Under the pieces are notes generated by a model. That model worked only from the letters and a program-made list of their open reading frames with translations, searched no databases and was not told the origin of the DNA. The position numbers and the translations under genes were made by a program. 24,023 bases of DNA from a virus, in the IMG/VR virus record IMGVR_UViG_3300042889_002598, positions 1 through 24,023 of that record; one strand, given 5' to 3'. This document shows, one piece after another, positions 1-5,618 of the stretch; the stretch's first letter is position 1; each line of letters begins with the position of its first letter.

Positions 1-44
1 GCGAATGAAGCCTTACCATTTTGTGATTCTAGTTCATGTGCCAT
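1..44 (-). CDS. DUF932-type phage protein, N-terminus only
   Basis: The first 14 codons of a minus-strand gene that runs off the window start read MAHELESQNGKASF. This matches the usual opening of the DUF932 (phage/plasmid-like, TIGR03299) family, typically MAHEL followed by a G(Q/K)ASF-like block. The start has an upstream AGGAGAAA ribosome binding site. A TTGTCA-N11-TATACT promoter lies just upstream at 76-98. The function of the family is unknown. Only 14 residues are visible, so the call rests on a short but characteristic N-terminus. Confidence 0.55.
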   Translation of the reverse strand, partial: MAHELESQNGKASF

Positions 45-75
45 GAGTTTTCTCCTTTTTGTTGTTGATAGTTTA

Positions 76-98
76 AGTATACACCGACCCACTGACAA
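76..98 (-). promoter_or_regulatory. TTGTCA-N11-TATACT promoter for the DUF932 gene
   Basis: On the minus strand TTGTCA (93-98) is followed after exactly 11 bases by TATACT (76-81). The same box and spacing occur upstream of six other genes in the window. The short gap is unlike a normal 16-18 base -35/-10 spacer, so TTGTCA may be an activator site or operator rather than a true -35. Confidence 0.6.
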
Positions 99-127
99 AT
101 GCAAATCGGGATAGTTATAGATGGGAT

Positions 128-140
128 AAATCGGACACTG
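128..140. promoter_or_regulatory. Repeated AAAWCGGACAYTG element, copy 1
   Basis: AAATCGGACACTG. Near-identical copies are at 7306-7318, 11051-11063 and, inverted and less complete, at 11095-11107. It sits six bases before the palindrome at 146-161, as the 7306 copy sits against the palindrome at 7317. It may be an operator; the binding protein is unknown. Confidence 0.4.
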
Positions 141-145
141 CGTAA

Positions 146-161
146 TGTGATTAAATTCACA
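146..161. promoter_or_regulatory. CRP/GlxR-type palindrome
   Basis: TGTGATTAAATTCACA, a perfect TGTGA-N6-TCACA match to the CRP-family consensus. It is one of five perfect copies in the intergenic parts of 1-7540. It lies roughly 85 bases upstream of the predicted start point of the DUF932 transcript. Confidence 0.6.
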
Positions 162-172
162 CGATCTTAAAG

Positions 173-193
173 TTATCCACAGAGTTATCCACA
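173..193. promoter_or_regulatory. Two tandem DnaA boxes
   Basis: TTATCCACA occurs at 173-181 and again at 185-193, the exact high-affinity DnaA box. Six bases later comes CACGTGC (199-205) and an A/T run. The same combination of DnaA boxes and CACGTGC recurs at 4395-4434 and 6269-6301. It may serve as a replication origin element or a DnaA-binding regulatory site. Confidence 0.6.
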
Positions 194-225
194 GGCCCCA
201 CGTGCAATTTTTTGAGGGAACAGAG

Positions 226-246
226 GAGCAGTTTTAAAACATGCTC
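226..246 (-). terminator. Conserved 3' hairpin (GAGCA-11-TGCTC), copy 1
   Basis: GAGCA, an 11-base spacer and TGCTC, starting 23 bases beyond the stop codon of the minus-strand gene at 270-689. Three further copies with the same stem and the same 11-base loop follow other minus-strand genes (809-831, 1344-1366, 4453-4475). There is no clean U-tract, so it could be a processing or protein-bound 3' element rather than an intrinsic terminator. Confidence 0.45.
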
Positions 247-269
247 AGGTTTGTATTAGTAGCCCCCTA

Positions 270-689
270 CTAAATATCTATTCTGTCAACACTGGATGAT
301 AAGTAAGTTACTTCTTCACCATATGAGACTGAATCAAAATCAATGTCATGAATTGCATTCTGTGCAGATTCCTCATCACGAGCATTAACTGTTACTGAAT
401 ATTGAACGGTTACCTCTAGTTCAAATTCTTTTGATAATTCAAAACCGCAAATATCTGCAATCTCTTGGCCAGTGCTTTCATCAATGGTACCGTGCTCGAT
501 TGCTTCCAAGGTCCACTCTTGCATTTCGTTACGCATACGGTTGCGCTCTGCAGCCTCGCCATATGAGCGCTGGGTTACCGTTTGAATGTGTGATTCAAGA
601 TTAGCAATGCGTTCTTTGTTTTCTACTAATTGAGTTTCTAAAAACTCTCGTGTCATGTAGTGATTGTCTACTTTTGTTACCTGGTCCAT
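270..689 (-). CDS. Hypothetical phage protein with N-terminal coiled coil
   Basis: 139 aa. Residues 10-65 are charged and predicted to be helical or coiled coil. The C-terminal half (from about residue 88) alternates hydrophobic residues as in a small beta-alpha domain (FELEVTVQYSVTV, then an acidic DEESAQNAI helix). The start ATG at 689 follows an AAAGAGGG ribosome binding site and a TTGTCA-N11-TATAAT promoter at 723-745, so it is probably transcribed alone and ends at the hairpin at 226-246. I recognise no catalytic motif; the function is unknown. Confidence 0.75.
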   Translation of the reverse strand: MDQVTKVDNHYMTREFLETQLVENKERIANLESHIQTVTQRSYGEAAERNRMRNEMQEWTLEAIEHGTIDESTGQEIADICGFELSKEFELEVTVQYSVTVNARDEESAQNAIHDIDFDSVSYGEEVTYLSSSVDRIDI

Positions 690-722
690 GGGGGCCCTCT
701 TTCTGTTTGGTTGATTAATTCA

Positions 723-745
723 ATTATACTGGGTGCCGCTGACAA
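723..745 (-). promoter_or_regulatory. TTGTCA-N11-TATAAT promoter
   Basis: Minus strand: TTGTCA at 740-745, an 11-base gap, TATAAT at 723-728. The leader of about 27 bases contains AAAGAGGG before the ATG at 689. This copy has a perfect -10 hexamer. Confidence 0.65.
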
Positions 746-808
746 ATTTAGTCCCACTCCTCTAGGGGATCCTTGCTAACCATAGCGTGAAACACAAGAG
801 GAGAGGGG

Positions 809-831
809 TGAGCAGTTTAGCCACTTACTCA
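809..831 (-). terminator. Conserved 3' hairpin, copy 2
   Basis: TGAGCA, an 11-base loop beginning GTTT, then TACTCA (one mismatch in the stem). It lies 55 bases beyond the stop of the gene at 887-1309. It is the least perfect of the four copies. Confidence 0.35.
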
Positions 832-886
832 GGTGGTTTCCACTCTATTTATTTATACACGCATTTCTGTGGTCGTGTTGATTTAG

Positions 887-1309
887 TTAGAGATAACGAG
901 CCACCGCATTGTATGTAGAAGTATTAACTACTTCCTCATCTGTCATCTTGAGAATACGAATTGCGTTCTCAATTTCCTGCTTCTGCTCTAGGTATGTGTG
1001 ACGACCCATTTGCTCGAACTCACGCTCAGGCTCTTTTGGTAGGTCTGCTTCTGATACTGTTAGGTCGAAGTCAATGTTGAGGGTATTGTTCCATGAGCGA
1101 TAGCCTGTACGGAAGTTTTCTGCCTTCTTGATGTTAGCAACCGCATAAGCGACTACTTCCTTCTTATACTTTTCCATAGCCTTTGTGTATTTTGCTTCAT
1201 TGGCTTCTTGATTAGTATAGTTAGTGTTAAGTTCTACTAACTTTGCCTCTAGTGCCTTGATTACCTTTGGTGTTGCGATTTTAACTGAGATTGCTTTTCC
1301 TCTTGCCAT
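887..1309 (-). CDS. Hypothetical phage protein, helical
   Basis: 140 aa, Lys/Glu-rich and mostly helical. A basic N-terminus (MARGKAISVKI) is followed by a long helix (residues 13-65) with an AKYTKAMEKYKKEV segment, then a short Trp/Asn-rich stretch (YRSWNNTLNIDFDL) and a second helix with EQKQEIENAIRILKM. The start ATG is preceded by AAAGGA. No promoter of its own is evident in the 73 bases upstream, so it may be co-transcribed with the 54-aa gene at 1383-1547 through the intervening hairpin. I recognise no known domain. Confidence 0.75.
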   Translation of the reverse strand: MARGKAISVKIATPKVIKALEAKLVELNTNYTNQEANEAKYTKAMEKYKKEVVAYAVANIKKAENFRTGYRSWNNTLNIDFDLTVSEADLPKEPEREFEQMGRHTYLEQKQEIENAIRILKMTDEEVVNTSTYNAVARYL

Positions 1310-1343
1310 GTGGGTCTGTTCCTTTACTGTTAGGGGGTTTGTT

Positions 1344-1366
1344 TGAGCAGTTTGTATTCATGCTCA
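1344..1366 (-). terminator. Conserved 3' hairpin, copy 3
   Basis: Perfect TGAGCA-11-TGCTCA, 16 bases after the stop codon of the minus-strand gene at 1383-1547. The loop starts GTTT on the plus strand, as in all four copies. Confidence 0.45.
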
Positions 1367-1382
1367 GGAATTACTAATTGTA

Positions 1383-1547
1383 TTACTTAGCCGTCCAAGT
1401 TGTATAGCGAGCCTGTCCATTGACATCTAACTTTACACGAACATTACCATTAGCCTGTGGGTTAATCTCTGTGATTACTCCTGTGACCTTTGACTTCTGA
1501 GTTGTGAAAGTGTCGCCTACCTTGTAAGTTGCTGTTGCTACTGCCAT
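1383..1547 (-). CDS. 54-aa SH3-like beta-barrel microprotein
   Basis: Translated directly from the minus strand: an ATG at 1547, 54 residues, TAA at 1383. The N-terminus reads MAVATATYKVGDTFTTQKS, then VTGVITEI, and the chain ends in RYTTWTAK. The pattern of short beta strands with a YxVGDxF opening and VTGxI turn resembles small SH3/KOW-like barrels (my inference). It is clearly paralogous to the 56-aa gene at 1654-1824. A TTGACA-N18-TATACT promoter lies at 1593-1622. Function unknown, possibly nucleic-acid or protein binding. Confidence 0.65.
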   Translation of the reverse strand: MAVATATYKVGDTFTTQKSKVTGVITEINPQANGNVRVKLDVNGQARYTTWTAK

Positions 1548-1592
1548 TTGTTTTCTCTTTTCTGTTTAGGGGTTGTTATTTGGTTATACCTA

Positions 1593-1622
1593 AGTATAAC
1601 ATTTTGGGGATAAAAATGTCAA
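1593..1622 (-). promoter_or_regulatory. Housekeeping-type promoter for the 54-aa gene
   Basis: Minus strand TTGACA (1617-1622), 18 bases, TATACT (1593-1598). This is a conventional sigma-70-type layout, in contrast to the N11 promoters nearby. Confidence 0.5.
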
Positions 1623-1653
1623 ATCGAAACCTGACATTTCTCACAATGTGAGA

Positions 1654-1824
1654 TTACTTAGATGTCTTGACCATAGCCAAGCGACGAGAGCCGTTTGCTA
1701 GGACTAGACTAACTCTAGTAACCTTATTACTGATTGGTGAGAAACCTGCGATACGACCTGTAACGCCTGTTTTGCTTGTTGTGAATAAATCACCGATTTG
1801 GTATGTGTATCCGTTAATTGACAT
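1654..1824 (-). CDS. 56-aa SH3-like microprotein, paralogue of 1383-1547
   Basis: I choose the ATG at 1824 (MSINGYTYQIGDLFTTSK) over an upstream in-frame ATG because it aligns with the N-terminus of the paralogue at 1383-1547 and leaves room for the promoter at 1861-1889 and a GAAAGG ribosome binding site. Shared features are Y-(K/Q)-(V/I)-G-D-x-F-T-T-x-K and V-T-G-x-I. The C-terminus is basic (SRRLAMVKTSK). It probably arose by tandem duplication; function unknown. Confidence 0.65.
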   Translation of the reverse strand: MSINGYTYQIGDLFTTSKTGVTGRIAGFSPISNKVTRVSLVLANGSRRLAMVKTSK

Positions 1825-1860
1825 TTGGGTCTTGCCTTTCGTTGTGGGGGTTAATTGCTT

Positions 1861-1889
1861 ATAGTATAATTTTAGCAGAAAAATGTCAG
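1861..1889 (-). promoter_or_regulatory. Promoter for the 56-aa gene
   Basis: Minus strand CTGACA (1884-1889), 17 bases, TACTAT (1861-1866). An overlapping TATACT two bases away is an alternative -10 hexamer. Confidence 0.4.
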
Positions 1890-1917
1890 AAATACCAATT
1901 TTGGGGAGGTTTTGGGG

Positions 1918-1933
1918 TGTGTCCTTAATCACA
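1918..1933. promoter_or_regulatory. Imperfect CRP/GlxR-type palindrome
   Basis: TGTGTCCTTAATCACA, one mismatch in the left half-site. It is followed by ATCTTAAA, as are (approximately) the sites at 146 and 4367. Confidence 0.35.
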
Positions 1934-2060
1934 TCTTAAAGGCGTGTCTCAACTTGACAAATTAGAGTTTGCCGACGTGGGGCCTTTCTATTTATTGATA
2001 TAAAAATAAAAGAAAGAAACACCAAAATAAAAATATTACTTGCATGCTACTCACGATAAC

Positions 2061-2783
2061 TCATTTCTTAGTTGCAGAAAAAATTATGTCACTCTTAGAG
2101 TATACACAAAGTGAGCAAGAAACGCAAGCGGAGCCCTGTTGAGAAATAAGTGGAATCTGTTTATTATTCTCAGGACACTTAGCAGCAGGTCGACCAATCA
2201 TTTCTTTTACATCGGCTTGACCAATAGCAAAATTCTTAGCAAGGTATGCCATGCGAACACCACTATTAATTTTTAGATCAACGGCAGTTTTAACATTCTC
2301 ACTATCAGCAGAAAAATACAATGATAAATTAGATACATCCTTAAGAATAAGCGCTGCACTCTTCACACGAGTGTATACCCAGAATTGAATCTCAGGGTGC
2401 TTATCAATAACTACTTTCCATGCGTATGCATAAGTATCGTTAAAGAAATCTCCGTCCCAGTGAATACGGAATAGCATTTTAGCATTGCGCTTAACACAAT
2501 CAGCCTTGAATTCTGTGATCATCTCATTAAGTAAGCGGACCATAGTTTCACCGTCTGCGTCTTTAAGCAATGACCAATTGTGCAATAGGTTTTTCTTTAC
2601 TGTTGGAAAGACCTTTTCCAATTTGCCTGCGTAGCAAACACTCTCGCAGACAGTCGTTGCGCCAGGACATGAATAAGCCTTTCCTGCGGGTAATCCGAAT
2701 GTGTTGGCAATGCTTGCTTGCTTTCCGTTGGGTGTGACAAGGTTAGCCACCTTTCTATCTTTAGATCTTAGTAGTTTAGTCAT
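2061..2783 (-). CDS. GP88-like actinophage protein with Cys clusters
   Basis: 240 aa. The N-terminus (KVANLVTPNGKQASIANTFGLPAG) and the Cys cluster C39-P-G...C46...C50-Y51 resemble a protein found in many actinobacteriophages, often called gp88-like. A second cluster near the C-terminus, C-x2-C-x2-C, plus an earlier KCPENN cysteine, could together hold a metal or an Fe-S cluster. The central part (residues 85-190) has an FRIHWDGDFF segment and a QFWVYTRVKSA strand. The start at 2783 overlaps the end of the 49-aa gene (2776-2925) and has an AAAGAGG ribosome binding site. A TTGTCA-like N11 promoter sits inside that upstream gene. Enzymatic role unknown. Confidence 0.8.
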   Translation of the reverse strand: MTKLLRSKDRKVANLVTPNGKQASIANTFGLPAGKAYSCPGATTVCESVCYAGKLEKVFPTVKKNLLHNWSLLKDADGETMVRLLNEMITEFKADCVKRNAKMLFRIHWDGDFFNDTYAYAWKVVIDKHPEIQFWVYTRVKSAALILKDVSNLSLYFSADSENVKTAVDLKINSGVRMAYLAKNFAIGQADVKEMIGRPAAKCPENNKQIPLISQQGSACVSCSLCVYSKSDIIFSATKK

Positions 2784-2925
2784 GAGGGCCTCTTTCTTTC
2801 TTTAATTCTATCATCAGGGACTGACATTTTTTTCTATCGTATTTCTTTTTATTGGGTACGGCAGAGGCAGCGTTGCTACGGCGTAGTTCCATTAGCCGTC
2901 TTAATTCCTCTTTATTTTTCTTCAT
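2776..2925 (-). CDS. 49-aa basic microprotein, probably leaderless
   Basis: ATG at 2925, TAA at 2776, overlapping the start of the next gene by eight bases. The product begins MKKNKEELRRLMELRRSNAA and is Lys/Arg-rich. Support for it being a gene comes from a good promoter, TTGACA (2955-2960)-N17-TAAGAT (2932-2937), whose -10 box ends exactly six bases before the ATG, the same leaderless geometry as the late genes, and from the coupling overlap. Function unknown. Confidence 0.5.
   Translation of the reverse strand: MKKNKEELRRLMELRRSNAASAVPNKKKYDRKKCQSLMIELKKERGPHD
2805..2827 (-). promoter_or_regulatory. TGTCA-N11-TAGAAT promoter for the GP88-like gene
   Basis: Minus strand ATGTCA (2822-2827), 11 bases, TGA-TAGAAT (2805-2810 for the hexamer). 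It lies inside the coding sequence of the 49-aa microprotein. Confidence 0.55.
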
Positions 2926-2931
2926 AAACTA

Positions 2932-2960
2932 ATCTTAGCAGACAGGGGTAAAAATGTCAA
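2932..2960 (-). promoter_or_regulatory. TTGACA-N17-TAAGAT promoter of the 49-aa gene
   Basis: Canonical -35 at 2955-2960 and -10 at 2932-2937. The predicted start point falls on the A of the ATG at 2925. The CRP-type palindrome at 2970-2985 is centred about 52 bases upstream. Confidence 0.6.
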
Positions 2961-2969
2961 TTTCTTAAA

Positions 2970-2985
2970 TGTGATAAATCTCACA
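2970..2985. promoter_or_regulatory. CRP/GlxR-type palindrome
   Basis: TGTGATAAATCTCACA, perfect half-sites. It is followed by TGCGACAC, as are the sites at 7425 and 7524, and then by CACGTGC (2993-2999). Confidence 0.6.
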
Positions 2986-3000
2986 TGCGACACACGTGCA

Positions 3001-3026
3001 TTTTTGTGCGGGGAAGCACACAAAAA
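3001..3026. terminator. Hairpin after the 3036-4211 operon
   Basis: TTTTTGTGC / GCACACAAAAA around a GGGGAA loop, directly beyond the stop of the 80-aa gene at 3036. The A/T lower stem makes it a candidate terminator on either strand, though the U-tract is part of the stem rather than after it. Confidence 0.4.
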
Positions 3027-3035
3027 TACTTTTAA

Positions 3036-3278
3036 CTATTCAGCATCATCAATAAAAACATACAATGGAATTAAATCAGTGTATGCATACTGTGTAACTT
3101 CTTTTTCACCGAATTCGTTTTGTGTTTGTATGTCATAGTTATCTCCTGTTGAGTCACTCTCAATAAAAATAACTTCAACAATGTCATTATCAATCTTGAT
3201 TAAATCACCAATCATGATTTGATCTGGTGTCAAGTTATCAGCGTGTAATAATTCCATGTTTACCATTGTATCAGACAT
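3036..3278 (-). CDS. Hypothetical acidic beta-rich protein
   Basis: 80 aa, acidic. The core (residues 18-75) contains DQIMIGDLIKIDNDIVEVIF and a terminal LIPLYVF strand, a pattern of short strands typical of small SH3/S1-like barrels (inference). Its ATG shares bases with the TAA of the preceding gene (TAATG at 3276-3280), so translation is probably coupled. It is the last gene of the five-gene operon starting at 4211. No recognised function. Confidence 0.7.
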   Translation of the reverse strand: MSDTMVNMELLHADNLTPDQIMIGDLIKIDNDIVEVIFIESDSTGDNYDIQTQNEFGEKEVTQYAYTDLIPLYVFIDDAE

Positions 3279-3601
3279 TATTCTAATCCTAACCCTAGTT
3301 CATAGCCCGTATCTTCACCATAGTATTCATTTTCATCTTGTGGCAACCATGCATCTAAGTGGTGTTGTTCAATGATAGCCCATGCTGGTGCATGGCTCAT
3401 GCCTTTATAGAATACTCCTTCAGGCATTGCAATGTATCGCATAGCGTCCATTTCTCGTGCAGCATCTAACGCTTCAATGCAAGGCTTAACCATGATTAGT
3501 GGTACTGGTGGATAGTGATTACCTTGTAAGTGATAACCGATAGCCTGTTCAAGGCTAATGTCAATGTTTTCTGCTAGGTCTTGTGCAAAATTGTTTCCCA
3601 T
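3278..3601 (-). CDS. Hypothetical phage protein
   Basis: 107 aa with a conserved-looking block GYHLQGNHYPPVPLIMVKPC followed by an acidic helix (IEALDAAREMD). The C-terminal tail is Glu/Gly/Tyr-rich. The block resembles uncharacterised small proteins of other actinophages, but no function is known to me. Both ends overlap their neighbours as TAATG, which fixes its start at 3601 and places it in the middle of the coupled operon. Confidence 0.7.
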   Translation of the reverse strand: MGNNFAQDLAENIDISLEQAIGYHLQGNHYPPVPLIMVKPCIEALDAAREMDAMRYIAMPEGVFYKGMSHAPAWAIIEQHHLDAWLPQDENEYYGEDTGYELGLGLE

Positions 3602-3822
3602 TATCGTGTTGTTACCTTTCCCATGCGGTCAATAATTTTTGTGTGCATCTTGCCTGAAGGTTCAGACAGATTAACTGTTACATACTCGTTAGCAAAGCCT
3701 ACATCTACAAAGCGCTGATAAACTTCAACGGCAGATAAAGCATCTGAGTAACGACCAACCCAATTAGGCTTAGCCCCTGAGTCATAGGTAATTGTAACTG
3801 AGTATAAGTATTCTTTTTCCAT
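3601..3822 (-). CDS. Hypothetical 73-aa protein
   Basis: 73 aa, starting MEKEYLYSVTITYDSGAKPNW. An alternating strand pattern and an AVEVYQRFVDVGF helix suggest a small alpha/beta fold. The start at 3822 overlaps the stop of the 58-aa gene as TAATG, and its stop overlaps the next start the same way. No recognised domain. Confidence 0.65.
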   Translation of the reverse strand: MEKEYLYSVTITYDSGAKPNWVGRYSDALSAVEVYQRFVDVGFANEYVTVNLSEPSGKMHTKIIDRMGKVTTR

Positions 3823-3998
3823 TATGCATTCTCCAATGTGTATTCGTTTAATTCATTACTAGCGTACCATTCGCAATACTCATTTTCAAGTGTCATGCCT
3901 TTAACGCACTCACAAAATTCTGAGTCAAATTCTCCATGACCATTACCAAAAAAGAGGACACCCTCATCATAGCAATCATAGCAATCCCAATTATTCAT
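3822..3998 (-). CDS. 58-aa Cys-rich (possible zinc-binding) microprotein
   Basis: ATG at 3998 after a GGAG ribosome binding site, TAA at 3822 overlapping the next start. It begins MNNWDCYDCYDEG; a C-x2-C pair at residues 6-9, a C-x-C pair at residues 29-31 and a further Cys at 42 suggest metal binding, although the very acidic composition is unusual. Coupling on the 3' side and tight packing after the gene at 4002-4211 support it. Confidence 0.6.
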   Translation of the reverse strand: MNNWDCYDCYDEGVLFFGNGHGEFDSEFCECVKGMTLENEYCEWYASNELNEYTLENA

Positions 3999-4001
3999 TT
4001 A

Positions 4002-4211
4002 TTAGTCTCCAATTCTTACTGCAAGTATGCGGTATGTATCTTTTAGGTTAAGTGGTGCTGAGTAGTGAGGGCGTACCTGAACACGATAAGACTCGCAATC
4101 TGCGTACCATACATCAGACTTTTCGGCTGAGATAATTTCTCCCTTTAGTGTGCGAGAGTGATAAGTTTTTCCTACAAGTAGGTTTTCTATTGTATAGACA
4201 TTTGCTGACAT
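4002..4211 (-). CDS. Hypothetical 69-aa protein, first gene of the operon
   Basis: I take the ATG at 4211 (MSANVYTIENLLVGKTYHSR) rather than an upstream in-frame ATG, because the promoter at 4243-4265 and an AAAGAGG ribosome binding site lie between them. The product is a small beta-rich protein (GKTYHSRTLKGEII, YRVQVRPHY, YRILAVRIGD), perhaps barrel-like. It leads an operon of five small genes ending at 3036. Function unknown. Confidence 0.7.
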   Translation of the reverse strand: MSANVYTIENLLVGKTYHSRTLKGEIISAEKSDVWYADCESYRVQVRPHYSAPLNLKDTYRILAVRIGD

Positions 4212-4242
4212 GAGCAACCTCTTTCTTTTTGTTATTAAATCT

Positions 4243-4265
4243 ATCCTACCATTTGGGTCTGACAA
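4243..4265 (-). promoter_or_regulatory. TTGTCA-N11-TAGGAT promoter
   Basis: Minus strand TTGTCA (4260-4265), 11 bases beginning GACCC and ending TGG, then TAGGAT (4243-4248). It drives the 4211-3036 operon. Confidence 0.65.
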
Positions 4266-4366
4266 ATCTTTCTTATTTATTTTTTCTTACTATGTAAGTC
4301 TAGCCTATTAGTCATAAACTATCAACCTACTAGCGAGTAATCTTAAATAGTGAGACGCTCAGTGGG

Positions 4367-4382
4367 TGTGTTTAATCTCACA
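4367..4382. promoter_or_regulatory. Imperfect CRP/GlxR-type palindrome
   Basis: TGTGTTTAATCTCACA, one mismatch, followed by TCTTAAA as at 1918. Confidence 0.4.
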
Positions 4383-4394
4383 TCTTAAATGACC

Positions 4395-4434
4395 TGTGGA
4401 TAAAGTGGTCTGACCTGTGGATAACGGCACGTGC
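4395..4434. promoter_or_regulatory. Two DnaA boxes plus CACGTGC element
   Basis: TGTGGATAA (reverse complement of TTATCCACA) at 4395-4403 and 4416-4424, then GGCACGTGC (CACGTGC at 4428-4434) and a T run. The boxes are inverted relative to those at 173-193. A hairpin (4453-4475) and the end of the secreted-protein gene follow. Confidence 0.6.
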
Positions 4435-4452
4435 ATTTTTTTGTTGATGTGT

Positions 4453-4475
4453 TGAGCAGTTTTAGATCTTGCTCA
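4453..4475 (-). terminator. Conserved 3' hairpin, copy 4
   Basis: Perfect TGAGCA-11-TGCTCA beginning ten bases beyond the stop codon of the gene at 4486-5436. Confidence 0.45.
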
Positions 4476-4485
4476 GGATTTTTTA

Positions 4486-5436
4486 TTATCTCCAAACTAA
4501 CTTTTTGTTTATTCTTTTGCAAGTAAAAACTTTTTGACCTGCTAATTTTGTAGCACCTAACTTTTTGCAAGCAGTTCCATTAACTAAATCTCTTTTTGCT
4601 TGCATTGCATTAAACTCTGCTTCTTTTTGTGCTAACTTATTTTTGTTAATTTCTGCTATAAGGTTATTGCAAAAAATTGTTGAGTCTGCCTTGTTCATGA
4701 GTGGAACAGGCTTATTGTAGGTGTTAAAGTAGTATTGTCTTAGGTCTGGTATGCATGTCCAAGTTAGGGCTTGAGCCTCTGCATCAGCCTTCGCTTTAGC
4801 CTCTGCATCTGCCTTAGCCTTTGCTTCAGCATCGGCTTTTGCCTTTGCTTCTGCTTCTTGCTTGGCTTTTAGTTCTGCTTCTGCTTTTGCTTTTTCTGCT
4901 GCTAATTTATCTGCTTCTGCTTTAGCCTTAGCATCTGCTTCTGCAGTATCAACCTTATTTAGTTTAACATTTAGTGGATAGTAAAATGTTTGTAGAGTTA
5001 TTGGAGAAGTTGCCACAAACTCAAACTCTGCTTTAAGTCTTAGTGGCAAAACTAATCTAGCAGATGGAAGGATTTCTAGATTGATGTTTTTTACTAAAAG
5101 TAAATCTAATCCATGACCATAAGAATAAAACCTCTGGTCAAAAATAGTAACTTTTCTTCCGTCATTGTCTACTATCGAAAAAGTTGCTTTTCTTGCATCT
5201 ACTCCGCATATTGTCATCCAGCCAATATTTCCTGACCTACATATCGAAACGCCTAAAGAAACTTTTGTGTAGTCTGCTCTTGAGTCCCAGCCACTATTTT
5301 TTTGCCATGCTGGTGCTAACTCTATGTCGTTGCCACTTACTATCTTTACAAAAGTACTAGGAATGTCATTGTCTGCATTTGCAGGGGACATAGGAATAAA
5401 TAACGCAATCAGTATAAGTGCTATTAGTTTTTTCAT
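4486..5436 (-). CDS. Secreted protein with Ala/Lys/Glu repeat linker
   Basis: 316 aa when started at the ATG at 5436, whose A overlaps the stop of the upstream gene (TAATG). An upstream in-frame start would add 12 residues ahead of a perfect signal peptide. Residues 1-22 are an export signal (MKKLIALILIALFIP, then PANA cleavage site). A beta-rich domain follows to about residue 160, then a roughly 60-residue Ala/Lys/Glu repeat built from AEAKAKAD units, predicted to be a long helix. The C-terminus has NGTACKKLGATK...VFTCKRINKKLVW, a two-Cys module I associate with exported proteins of freshwater actinobacteria. It could remodel the host envelope, act in exclusion, or be a host-acquired gene. 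The last gene of the 6039-4486 operon. Confidence 0.75.
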   Translation of the reverse strand: MKKLIALILIALFIPMSPANADNDIPSTFVKIVSGNDIELAPAWQKNSGWDSRADYTKVSLGVSICRSGNIGWMTICGVDARKATFSIVDNDGRKVTIFDQRFYSYGHGLDLLLVKNINLEILPSARLVLPLRLKAEFEFVATSPITLQTFYYPLNVKLNKVDTAEADAKAKAEADKLAAEKAKAEAELKAKQEAEAKAKADAEAKAKADAEAKAKADAEAQALTWTCIPDLRQYYFNTYNKPVPLMNKADSTIFCNNLIAEINKNKLAQKEAEFNAMQAKRDLVNGTACKKLGATKLAGQKVFTCKRINKKLVWR

Positions 5437-5618
5437 TACGCCATTTCCAATTCTTTTACGCAAGCATCCCAAAATCTGTTTTCATCAAATCTTGGATTGT
5501 CTGCACTAAACCATTCACTAAATTCAAAAATTAAATCTTGAAAAGTGTGTGAGTCAATTGTGTCTGCAAATTTATTTAGAATGTTTGCAGTTTCTACATA
5601 GTCTTTACGAGTCATCAT
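5436..5618 (-). CDS. Hypothetical 60-aa phage protein (DNPRFDENRF type)
   Basis: 60 aa. The C-terminal motif SADNPRFDENRFWDAC resembles a short protein common in actinophages, usually with an ANIL-type helix followed by DNPRFD-x-x-RF. Its function is not known. Two adjacent ATGs are possible; the first overlaps the stop of the upstream gene as TAATG. It is coupled to the secreted-protein gene downstream. Confidence 0.7.
   Translation of the reverse strand: MMTRKDYVETANILNKFADTIDSHTFQDLIFEFSEWFSADNPRFDENRFWDACVKELEMA

Noticed and set aside
1640-1652. CTCACAATGTGAG palindrome as a further CRP-type site
   Set aside because: The half-sites are in the opposite order with a one-base centre, so it is not the TGTGA-N6-TCACA arrangement; it directly abuts the 3' end of the 56-aa gene and may be chance.
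1953-1958. Plus-strand TTGACA and minus-strand TTGTCA near 1950 and 7399 as promoters
   Set aside because: No acceptable -10 hexamer at 17 bases (plus) or 11 bases (minus) in either place.
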